A stretch of DNA of 64,000 nucleotides from Aporrectodea caliginosa. Lineage: Eukaryota > Annelida > Clitellata > Crassiclitellata > Lumbricidae. Where the stretch lies: contig JACEVL010000149.1 in NCBI GenBank assembly GCA_020284085.1, forward strand, positions 643,792-707,791. Reading direction: 5' to 3'. The notes beneath the pieces are model-generated. The model worked only from the letters and a program-made list of their open reading frames with translations. It had not been told where the DNA came from and did no database searches. Below, in pieces: positions 1-9,964 of the stretch; position 1 is the stretch's first letter; every line of letters starts with the position of its first letter. The translations under genes and the position numbers were made by a program.

Positions 1-600
1 CCCTCGGGCGCGATCTCAGCGTCACCGGCCATGTGGACGAAGTCATAGAGGCCAGTTCTGCCTCCCTGCACGCCCTGCGAGTCCTCCGAGCGCATGGCCT
101 TCCACCAAAGGCGTTACACCTGGTTGCCGAGGCCACCACCATCTCAAGGTTGCTATACGCGGCACCAGCATGGTGGGGCCTAGCGTCAGCAGCCGATCGC
201 AACAGACTTGAACGGTTTCTTGCAAGAGCTGCTCGCCTGGGTTATCTACCATCTGGAACCGCAACCATCGAAGAGCGCGTATCGTCAGCTGAAGACCGCC
301 TCCTCCAGTCCATCATCTGGAATGAGATGCACGTCCTACGACGTTTCTTTCCGCCACCTGTGCTGCGACCCTACGCTCTCCGGCCTCGTGCACATGACTT
401 TGTACTTCCTCCAAAAGACACTAAGAACTTTATACCTAGAGTTCTATACAAGCGAATTTTTAAGCCACCACGTTGACCCAAATCTTAAAAACTAACATTA
501 TTCCCTTTTTTCTGTATAGTACTCTTTATAGTAGTCTTTGTGTATGTAAGTTGTGAAGCGGTGTGTCTTCCTGCTTGATAAATAAACGAATATATCATCA
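1..600 (+). mobile_element. 3' end of a non-LTR retrotransposon (LINE)
   Basis: An open frame from base 3 to the stop at 476 ends in a reverse-transcriptase C-terminal tail, followed by a 3' UTR with an AATAAAC-type end near 580-600. The UTR segment around 525-595 recurs inverted at about 17038-17118, which marks it as the 3' end of a repeat family. The element starts outside the window. Confidence 0.75.
3..476 (+). CDS. LINE reverse transcriptase, C-terminal fragment
   Basis: The frame is open from the window edge and ends at TGA 474-476. The translation has features of the post-RT tail of Jockey/CR1/RTE-like LINEs: a YAAPAWWG block (the usual Y..PAW site) followed by RNRLERFLARAARLG and a basic Pro-rich end. 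The catalytic RT motifs would lie upstream of the window. The clade is not certain. The fragment belongs to the mobile element and is not a host gene. Confidence 0.7.
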   Translation, partial: LGRDLSVTGHVDEVIEASSASLHALRVLRAHGLPPKALHLVAEATTISRLLYAAPAWWGLASAADRNRLERFLARAARLGYLPSGTATIEERVSSAEDRLLQSIIWNEMHVLRRFFPPPVLRPYALRPRAHDFVLPPKDTKNFIPRVLYKRIFKPPR

Positions 601-1282
601 TCAACTATTTAAATAATTATTATTTAAAATAAATGTAAACAGTAGGCTAAATAGATGTGGAATTTTGTCAAAAATAGCTTACATGTACCACCAGCGCTGA
701 AGTGATGGGTTTGGAGTTTATAGTCTTCAAAAGTTATAGACTAGTCTACACTATCCAGTATTAAATAAAAATTGGGATCAAAACACTATGCTGATACGAG
801 TGAATTTTCTCGGTAGCTGGAATTTCGTCACCTGGTCGTAGCAATAGACTGAGGCAATCCTTAGAAATGCGAGCTTTTTCTTAAAATGAATCTTTAAACT
901 TTAAAGATTGATGACAAATTATGGACACTTCGAATCAGCTGTAGCCTATGCTTGTAAATCTGTTTTTGATTGCAATAAAAGCTGAAATAAAGCATTATAG
1001 CTTTATAGGCCTACTGAGAAAACGTGTGTAGGCTAGAATGAGAGCACTGAAGGTAAGACTGAGAAAAACCTGGGAAGCGCACGGATAGGTAAAATTATAT
1101 AAAAATCTGAACTAGACGTAAAAGTAAAATAGTTTCAGAACTAGAAGTAGAAGTAAAAATAATCTTAGAATAATTCTAATTATTTGAAGTAGAAAAAGAA
1201 GCAAAATCGCTTCCACAGAAGTGAATAAGAATTGGAAGTAAATCAACTAAAGACCTAAAATATCATTGATTAACTACACCAT
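601..1282. other. Intergenic, no recognised feature
   Basis: AT-rich DNA between the LINE end and the minisatellite. I see no coding frame, RNA gene or clear repeat. Around 1105-1215 there is a loose run of short GAAGTAGAAGTA-like words. Confidence 0.5.
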
Positions 1283-4200
1283 TCCTCCATTTCACTCCCT
1301 TCCTCCCTTTCCTCCATTTCACTCCCTTCCTCCCTTTCCTCCATTTCGCTCTCTTCCTCCCTTTCCTCCATTTCGCTCTCTTCCTCCCTTTCCTCCATTT
1401 CGCTCTCTTCCTCCCTTTCCTCCATTTCGCTCTCTTCCTCCCTTTCCTCCATTTCGCTCTCTTCCTCCCTTTCCTCCATTTCACTCTCTTCCTCCCTTTC
1501 CTCCATTTCGCTCTCTTCCTCCCTTTCCTCCATTTCGCTCTCTTCCTCCCTTTCCTCCATTTCGCTCTCTTCCTCCCTTTCCTCCATTTTCGCTCTCTTC
1601 CTCCCTTTCCTCCATTTCGCTCCCTTCCTCCCTTTCCTCCATTTCGCTCCCTTCCTCCCTTTCCTCCATTTCGCTCTCTTCCTCCCTTTCCTCCATTTCG
1701 CTTTCCTCCTTCCTCCCCTTTCCTCCATTTCGCTCTCTTCCTCCCTTTCCTCCATTTCGCTCTCTTCCTCCCTTTCCTTCATTTCGCTCTCTTCCTCCCT
1801 TTCCTCCATTTCGCTCCTCTTCCTCCCTTTCCTCCATTTCGCTCTCTTCCTCCCTTTCCTCCATTTCGCTCTCTTCCTCCCTTTCCTCCATTTCGCTCTC
1901 TTCCTCCCTTTCCTCCATTTCGCTCTCTTCCTCCCTTTCCTCCATTTCGCTCTCTTCCTCCATTTCGCTCTCTTCCTCCCTTTCCTCCATTTCGCTCTCT
2001 TCATCCCTTTCCTCCATTTCGCTCCCTTCCTCCCTTTCCTCCATTTCGCTCTCTTCTTCCCTTTCCTCCTTTTGCTCTCTTCCTCCTTTTCCTCCATTTC
2101 GCTCTATTCCTCCCTTTCCTCCATTTCGCTCTCTTCCTCCCTTTCCTCCATTTCACTCCCTTCCTCCCTTTCCTCCATTTCGCTCTCTTCCTCCCTTTCC
2201 TCCATTTCGCTCTCTTCCTCCTTTCCTCCATTTCACTTCCCTTCCTCCCCTTTCCTCCATTTCGCTCCCTTCCTCCCTTTCCTCCATTTCGCTCTCTTCC
2301 TCCCTTTCCTCCATTTCGCTCTCTTCCTCCCTTTCCTCCATTTCGCTCTCTTCCTCCCTTTCCTCCATTTCGCTCTCTTCCTCCCTTTCCTCCATTTCGC
2401 TCTCTTCCTCCCTTTCCTCCATTTCGCTCTCTTCCTCCCTTTCCTCCATTTCGCTCTCTTCATCCCTTTCCTCCATTTCGCTCTCTTCCTCCCTTTCCTC
2501 CATTTCGCTCTCTTCCTCCCTTTCCTCCATTTCACTCCCTTCCTCCCTTTCCTCCATTTCGCTCTCTTCCTCCCCTTTCCTCCATTTCGCTCTCTTCCTC
2601 CCTTTCCTCCATTTCGCTCTCTTCCTCCCTTTCCTCCATTTCGCTCTCTTCCTCCCTTTCCTCCATTTCGCTCTCTTCCTCCCTTTCCTCCATTTCACTC
2701 CCTTCCTCCCCTTTCCTCCATTTCGCTCTCTTCCTCCCTTTCCTCCATTTCACTCCCTTCCTCCCTTTCCTCCATTTCGCTCTCTTCCTCCCTTTCCTCC
2801 ATTTCGCTCTCTTCCTCCCTTTCCTCCATTTCGCTCTCTTCCTCCCTCTCCTCCATTTCGCTCTCTTCCTCTTTTCCTCCATTTCACTCCCTTCCTCCCT
2901 TTCCTCCATTTTGCTCTCTTCCTCCCTTTCCTCCATTTCGCTCTGTTCCTCCCTTTCCTCCAATTCGCACTCTTCCTCCGGTTCCTCCATTTCACTCCCT
3001 TCCTCCCTTTCCTCCATTTCGCTCTCTCTTCCTCCGGTTCCTCCATTTCACTCCCTTCCTCCCTTTCCTCCATTTCGCTCTCTTCTCTCACTTTCCTCCA
3101 TTTCGCTCTCTTCCTCCCCTTTCCTCCATTTCGATCTCTTCCTCCCTTTCCTCCTTTGCTCTCTTCCTCCCTTTCCTACATTTGCTCTCTTCCTCCCTTT
3201 CCTCTACTCGCTCCCTTCCTCCCTACCCTCCTTTCACTTTCTCCCTTTCCTCAATTCGCTCTCTTCCTCCGAACCCTCCATTCGCTCTCTTCCTCCCTGC
3301 CTTCCATTCGCTTTCTTCCTCCGTATACTTTCTTTCGCTCCCTTCCTCCATTCCCTTCATTCGCCCTGTTCCTCCCTAATGTCGTACATTCGCTCTCTTC
3401 CTTCCTCTCCCTCCAATTCGCTCTCTTCCTCCCTTTCCTCCATTTCGCTCTATTCCTCCATTTCCTCCATTTCGCTCTCTTCCTCTTTTTCCTCAATTTC
3501 GCTCTCTTCTTTTCTTTCCTCCTTTTGCTCTCTTCCTCCCTTTCCTCCATTTCTGCTCTCTTCCTCCCTTTCCTCCATTTCGCTCTCTTCTTCCCTTTCC
3601 TCCTTTTGCTCTCTTCCTCTCTTTCCTCCATTTCGCTCTATTCCTCCCTTTCCTCCATTTCGCTCTCTTCCTCCCTTCCCTCCATTTCGCTCTCTTCTTC
3701 CCTTTCCTCGTTTTGCTCTCTTCCTCCTTTCCTACATTTGCTCTCTTCCTCCCTTTCCTCTACTCGCTCCCTTCCTCCCTACCCTCCTTTCACTTCCTCC
3801 CTTTCCTCAATTCGCTCTCTTCCTCCGAACCCTCCATTCGCTTTCTTCCTCCCTATACTTTCTTGCGCTCCCTTCCTCCATTCCTTCATTCGCCCTGTTC
3901 CTCCCTAATTTCCTCCATTCGCTCTCTTTCTCCCTGCCCTCCATTCGCTTTCTTCCTCCCTATACTTTCTTTCGCTCCTTCCTCCATTCCCTTCATTCGC
4001 CCTGTTCCTCCCTAATTTCCTCCATTCGCTCTCTTCCTCCCTGCCCTCCATTCGCTCTCTTCCTCCCTGCCCTCCATGCGCTTTCTTCCTCCCTGCCCTC
4101 CATTCGCTCTCTTCCTCCCTGCCCTCCATTCGCTTTCTTCCTCCCTGCCCTCCATTCGCTCTCTTCCTCCCTGCCCTCCATTCGCTTTCTTCCTCCCTGC

Positions 4201-4470
4201 CCTCCATTCGCTTTCTTCCTCCCTGCCCTCCATTCGCTCTCTTCCTCCCTGCCCTCCATTCGCTTTCTTCCTCCCTGCCCTCCATTCGCTTTCTTCCTCC
4301 CTGCCCTCCATTCGCTCTCTTCCTCTCTGCCCTCCATTCGCTCTCTTCCTCCCTGCCCTCCATTCGCTTTCTTCCTCCCTATACTTTCTTTCGCTCCCTT
4401 CCTCCATTCCCTTCATTCGCCCTGTTCCTCCCTAATTTCCTCCATTCGCTCTCTTCCTTCCTTTCCACCT
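1283..4470. repeat. 3.2-kb polypyrimidine minisatellite, 27-bp unit
   Basis: The + strand is almost entirely C/T, built from a unit of the type TTCCTCCCTTTCCTCC plus ATTTCGCTCTC (27 bp). The first ~1.8 kb is regular, with point changes and occasional 1-bp or half-unit indels. After ~3120 the units diverge, and from ~4017 a 26-bp variant takes over. Because 27 is a multiple of three and the unit has no stop in any of the six frames, open frames up to 880 codons arise. They read as PPFPPFRSL on + and MEEREEESE or KWRKGRKRA on -. None has a plausible domain, so these are not called as genes. Such tracts can adopt triplex structures and are prone to assembly collapse. Confidence 0.95.
4017..4380. 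repeat. 26-bp variant block of the minisatellite
   Basis: About fourteen copies of a unit of the form TTCCTCCCTGCCCTCC plus ATTCGCTCTC (26 bp, one base shorter than the main unit). Copies vary mainly at CTCTC/CTTTC. The block is flanked on both sides by a higher-order segment containing TATACTTTCTTTCGCTC and CATTCGCCCTGTTCC, also seen at about 3320, 3855, 3960 and 4380. Confidence 0.85.
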
Positions 4471-5010
4471 TTTCTTCATTTGTAGTAAGGTCATCAGCAT
4501 TTTGAACGCGCCATATTTTTGAATCTCCTAGTACACGTCAGGAATTGAAAGCAACTTCTTCCCCGCTGATGGTTGCTTTTTCACGATTTGATCCACTATA
4601 ACCCGCGCAGAATCAAATGCAATCCGGGCAGTGTTAAATGCAAGTTATATTATGCAACCCGGGCATTGCTCGTAATTGCCCGGGCGGGTTACGCCACTGG
4701 CGCAAGCAGTTGTTTGCGAAGTTGTGCTACAGTGAGGAGGTCGTGCAATTGGTCTACTATAGTAACTATACAGGTCTAGTTCAGGTAGCCTACCTGGTAG
4801 CGAAGGAAACCTCCATAAAACCTGACTCACGTACGCAGGCCTATACCGCTGTCTGGTCTAGTCTGTTATATGAAATGAGGTAGGCCTATACAGTGGCGTC
4901 TAACCTCTCCACCTGGAATGGGAGAACAAATCCCCACTCTGGTCCACTTGTATATAATAGGCTCAGAATATATTATTTTTTTTATTGCAGGCCGTTATAT
5001 TATCTGAGAT

Positions 5011-5036
5011 CCTATAACCCTAACCCTAACCCTTAA
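5011..5036. repeat. Short interstitial telomere-like repeat
   Basis: Three adjacent CCCTAA units, (TTAGGG)n on the other strand, with degenerate flanks. This is far too short for a telomere. It fits an interstitial remnant or chance. Confidence 0.6.
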
Positions 5037-5392
5037 AAACAGACACCAAAAACAACAAAACCTAAAAATATGGAAAAACAAAAAACCAACTTCTCATCTT
5101 GACAAAAACTTGGTTTATTACCTCTGCATAGGCCTATAGGTCATTGAATATTGTGAATTCATTTTTCCACGAGAACAGACAGAGGAAGTTTGTCATCCAG
5201 GAACATAACTGATGATAATTCAATGACGATGTAAAAAGATGATCGATATTCGATAGAGTCGAAAAGCAGTTCGGAGGAGAATGAAATAATTTATCGGAAT
5301 GTAATGTTGATTGCTTACTGCACAAGTAGGCCTACATTAATTGATGCGCATCTTTTTTCTTGTGGCTGAAAAACTGAAGGGCAATCTCGAAG

Positions 5393-5515
5393 TATCGTGT
5401 CGTTTTAAACCTCACCAGAGGGCATTAGGCCTATACCTGATAGATCCATGAATTCACGTGGGCCTACTGCCCTCTGACGAGAATGGCGAGATTGAAAACC
5501 GTACGATACCTCGAG
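5393..5515. repeat. Foldback (inverted repeat) element
   Basis: The left arm (AATCTCGAAGTATCGTGTCG ... CAGAGGGCATTAGGCC) is matched inverted by the right arm (GGGCCTACTGCCCTCTGACG ... CGTACGATACCTCGAG), with mismatches and a short centre. It resembles a MITE. I did not find a convincing target duplication. Confidence 0.6.
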
Positions 5516-5988
5516 GTGGCGCTCAGTGCCGGTACGTTAATTGCAACCACTGCAGGCCACAGTGCTGATGATTACCCATTGTTTCGAAGTATCATGTTAT
5601 AATAGGCCAACGAGGCTGCCTTTAATTAATAATTGTTTCAACACATTTGCATAGATTTAAGTTCTGCTGACGACTTGTCGTAGCCATACGGAAGTCGAAC
5701 TTGTCATAGTTAAGCCCGACGAAAGACGTACGATGAGGCATGACGTCATGATGCATCACAGTTGGTCACTGCTAACGACAATCTTGGGGCGACAAGCTGA
5801 TAACGGTGAACGAAACATTCAATACTGCGTTCCATTGGATTATTAGAATGGTGCAATCTGAAATGGTGACTGTGGCTTATTTACTTCATGATCGTATGGC
5901 TCTTAATGGTTGTCTGGTTTCGATGGGCACTTCTGAACTTTGTAAGGAGGCCTTATCAAAGTACAGTTGTATGGTATTGCATTGTATC

Positions 5989-6124
5989 CAGTGGCGTAAA
6001 TCATGGGGGGACAGAGGGGGACAGTCCCCCCAAAGTTTTGACTTAAGCCCTGCTGTCCCCCCCAAAATCCGGCCCTCGTAGGTACTCTGTCCCCCCCAAA
6101 GTTATGTATAGATTTTCGCCTCTG
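5989..6124. mobile_element. hAT-like MITE, 8-bp TSD
   Basis: The element starts CAGTGGCGTAAAT and ends ATTTTCGCCTCTG (inverted, two mismatches). It is flanked by the perfect 8-bp direct repeat ATTGTATC at 5981-5988 and 6125-6132. The inside consists of G-rich and C-rich runs. There is no transposase, so it is non-autonomous. CAGTGGCG ends and an 8-bp TSD are typical of hAT elements. Confidence 0.85.
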
Positions 6125-6968
6125 ATTGTATCAGATAATCAGAGATGGGTAACTAACTGATTAGATTAGAATCGATTAGAAAAAAGCTAATTCCAATTCC
6201 AATCGATTAGCTACAAGATTTTGGTAATTCGAATTCTAATCAATTATAAATTTAACTAATCGTGCCAATCTCTGCATTGTATTGTATACAAGACAGAGGG
6301 GTAAGGGCTTCTGCCCTTGGTCACTGCCATGGTCTTTGATCATCAAAAGTCGTAGGCCTAATGACTGAAAAAGTCGTCAAGTTATTTACAGTCGCCGTAG
6401 GCCTACAATATCGCAACGTAGGTAAATGCGTCCTCTGTTAAATTCTGGATGCGTAAGGATATGCCAGCTGAACATATTGCGCGCATATGTCTACACTAGA
6501 ATCTCATTTAAACGCTTTTCGCCATAGCACGAGTACTAGGCCTATATGACACCATTAGGGGTTCTGATCTCCCAAATTTAATCAATCTTTCTAATTTGAC
6601 ATCATTGCAAGAATTTGATACTATAATGGTCAACAAAGGTAGGCTAATATGTCGCAAAGATCAGGCAGGTTACAAAGTATTTCCAATTACCCTGTTTATG
6701 AATATTTTGCCTGTCTTCTGATCCTAAACATAATTAAGACACAACGAACTAAGCATGGTTAGAAAAGTGTAAACAATAAATCTACTGACTTCAATTTCTG
6801 AGGAAATGCATAGGGCATAGGCCTACAACTTTCAACGTCAGATATGTATGTATACTGTATAGATATAATTATAGACAAACTGCAATACTATGACCGCGCT
6901 GCAGGCAAGATGTGTTAGCATAGGCCTATAGGCATATGCAAAAACTTATGTCTTACCCTAGGCCTACG

Positions 6969-7331
6969 CAGGGCTGCCGACAGAAATTGCGGGCCCCTAG
7001 GCAGAGCAGTCACGGGTCCCTAACTATCCTTAGACTTCATGAGAAATTTTTTTAACAAACTAAAATAATAAACGTGTGGGTACAACTCAACAAAATTATA
7101 TTTATATATGCAACTATTGTAGTTAAGTGTCCGTAATATTATATTTTTAAAGGCATAAATCATAAACTTTGTATAACTGATTATAATATTTTTCATAAGT
7201 TGATTGCTGGGCCCAGCCCGGGCCCTAAAACAATATACAATACAATTAGACATTTATAGCGCGCTTTAACAAGACAAGTCGCCGGGACCCTGGGTTTTTG
7301 CCCCTCTGCCCCCCCCCTCTCGGCGGGCCTG
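6969..7331. mobile_element. hAT-like MITE, 8-bp TSD, carrying a LINE-type tail
   Basis: The left end is CAGGGCTGCCGACAG and the right end is CTCTCGGCGGGCCTG, an imperfect inverted match. The perfect 8-bp repeat GGCCTACG flanks it at 6961-6968 and 7332-7339. Inside, near 7225-7270, is an inverted ...GCGCGCTATAAATG... plus (ATACA)n-like tail as in the LINE 3' ends of this window, so an older retroelement fragment may have been captured or nested. Confidence 0.8.
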
Positions 7332-7667
7332 GGCCTACGTAGGCTATTCGAAGATGTGCGTCGATCGATAATCTCGACATTACGAGATTAAAGGAATGAC
7401 GCGGTCCACCGTGCTCTGCCGCGAGTTAAATAACGTCATTTCACAGCGTGGACTTGCATACCATAAGGACTATCGCAGGCTACGCAGCGACTACGCTTTA
7501 AGTGTTCATATATCGTAGAACTATCAGAACTCAGTTTTCGACCGTTTATGCTGTACAACTCGTGTAAAGTAGCGAACATAGACCACAAAAGAGCATGCTG
7601 GATTTAAACTGACCAAAGTTTCGCTGACTGAAAGAGCTGACCGATTGCGTGCTCTTGAAATATTAAG

Positions 7668-9906
7668 ATGGGCAGCGTTATCGACAAGCTTAAGAAATGT
7701 TGTGTGAGTAAATTATTGCCTATAGTTACAACAGTTTTAGGCCTATAATCACCTGTTCCCGCCGGGACCCGCCCATTGGGGTCTAGCCTATCAATTGTAA
7801 TTTTACAGGACCCATCGCTTACGTTTATAGATCGAGATTATGATGGGTGAATTTAATACTTTTGCAAAGTGTTTAAAATCGCATATGTTAGGTATTTAAA
7901 GTATAGGCTACCATTTTCGATAATTTTCACTAGGCCTACTCTAAAAAGCGTTTCAATATTTATCGATCTCTTTCCGCCATCTCTGGCATTCTCTGCAATT
8001 TTACGTAGGCCTAGTTCGTATATACCGAGTACTACGTCAAGTAGACGTAGCGTCGAGTAGGCTATATGTGAGAACGTGGGTCTCATGTAGATCTTGTAAA
8101 TAGGCCCTATACTTTTCCAATAAAAATAGAAACCTAGCTATAGACCTGCACGAGGCATGCGTGTATGTACGACAATCTCAGTTCGCTTCCCTGTTTTGCT
8201 CCTCTTTACCTAGTTGCTATCGATGTTCAGTCCCATGGTCGTGTGTGAGGGATTCACCCTCCGGATTAGCTCTTGGAAACGGTGCAGTAGCCTACTGTGT
8301 GGTAGGCTTATAGGCTATATATATAGACGAGACCAAAAGGGCCATTTCTTTCCTCCTGACAATTTCATTGAGGACCTGTGCACATAATTTTTATTGATAT
8401 TACTGGATCACTTTTGGAAATGGCGCCATTTCAAATGCTGGTACCATACAATGCTGCCACCCAATAAGCTTCCAGCCTTCCACAAGGTTCTTTTGTGATT
8501 TAAAAAAGGAGCTATGAAATTTTCTAGATTCATGCCTGCACCCAACCTGTGCCACGCGATTGACAGCAGAGTAGAGCGTTTATGACCATGTAATTCAGTG
8601 TATTTAATTTGTGGCCTGCTGTGACTCTTTAATAAGGAATCACTTTAATTGTCCCATATATGTCACCGCTTATGGTGACGACAGTTTTGTATATTACGGA
8701 CTATGCACAGTGACAGTCGCTTATAATTATAATACTATATACTCAGTAGTAAAATTAAAAGTCAAGGTTCAATGGGAATTCATGCCTCTGCTCAGATCTT
8801 TCTTATCTGAAACTGCATTTTCAGTATATAAGTAAGTAAGTTTATTCTTAGAACCAATTATATGCCAATTACTAATTGCACTTTGACGTACAGACATCTA
8901 ATTAGACACAGTTAGTAACGACAATAATAGCAATTGCAATAATTAATAGTAATAACAGCAGTAGCAATGATAGTATCAGTAATAGTAGTGGTAGTAGTAG
9001 TGGTTGTGGTAGTGGTAGTGGTAGTGGTAATAGACAAGTAGTAGTTGTAGTAGCAGCAATAGCAATGGGTGGTGAATCAAGGATTTGGAAGTTGGCTGAA
9101 GTGATCATAGAGACTGGGGCATAATGAAAAAAATAAAAAAGAACCAATTAATAATAATAAGTAGTATTTGGTTAGAGTTTATTACTATCGTTTGCATCAG
9201 AATTAGTTTATTTGAACTTTTTTCTATTGTGAACTGTTTGTGTTTTCATTTATATTCCCAGTGGTTTAATTTGTGCATCAACTACGATCTCACTTCAATA
9301 CATGAAATATTTTGCCAAATTGTAACATATGCTATAAAAACTGATCAAGGATTTGTGAATAAACTACAGTCTGTCAGCAATGTAGTGCCATCTCTCCATA
9401 ATAACAACAATTTTTCAAGCATTTTCCATGTTATTTAATAAAGCAGTACCGTGTACAAGGGTGAACGACCTCTGCCCGTTGTTATTACTATGATTTTAGT
9501 GATGTCTTAATGAATCACTAAGGGGAGGGACCGAAAGAGGTAGTATGAATAGCCTCCTCGACGTCTTCGTACACGGTGTCGTTCAGGCCTCATAGTATCC
9601 TTAGTACCTGGCGGTGCAAGGACTTTGAAGTGTTCTGATAAGACAATCTGTGATAAGCGAAAGTTGCTCATGTTAGATAAGATCGTCCTAGATCTAAGGT
9701 TATCTGTCTTTGTCGTCAGGCTATTTCTTCTGCCCACAAGGCCCCTCCGCTCGGCCAACAAAGTCCTTGTGACGCTGTCCACGTCAAAGGTGTGCATTCA
9801 ACAGCCCGCTTAGGTATTATAGACCTGCTAGGAACTAGACATTAAATATGCATGCGCTTGCTTAGTGCATGAAGACACAGGTTCACATGTGTCTCATAAT
9901 CTCATT

Positions 9907-9964
<58 letters not shown>

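Larger units (their letters stand above)
4471..7667. other. Intergenic region upstream of the flippase gene
   Basis: No coding frame with recognisable content. It holds the foldback at 5393-5515, two short elements with 8-bp target duplications (5989-6124 and 6969-7331), a telomere-like word at 5011-5036 and a cluster of AGGCCTA palindromes (about fourteen between 4.8 and 8.1 kb). The flippase promoter should lie at its right end, but I see no clear core promoter motif. Confidence 0.5.

Noticed and set aside
1283..4470. CRISPR-like array because of regular repeats
   Set aside because: Units are contiguous with no unique spacers, the unit is low-complexity polypyrimidine, and the context is clearly animal.
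1266..4485. Long forward and reverse frames (up to 880 codons) as genes
   Set aside because: They are by-products of a stop-free 27/26-bp tandem repeat, open in several frames on both strands at once, with no domain, no splice context and no non-repeat sequence.
4889..4960. Another hAT-like MITE starting CAGTGGCGTCTAAC
   Set aside because: The start fits, but I could not find an inverted partner end or an 8-bp duplication, so no element is called.
5011..5036. Telomere or chromosome end
   Set aside because: Only three full CCCTAA units, with single-copy-like DNA on both sides and genes beyond.
9507..9797. Reverse frame of 96 codons (Arg-rich) as a gene
   Set aside because: No recognisable domain, no splice-site context, and it lies inside flippase intron 1. 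Possibly repeat-derived, but I could not show it.
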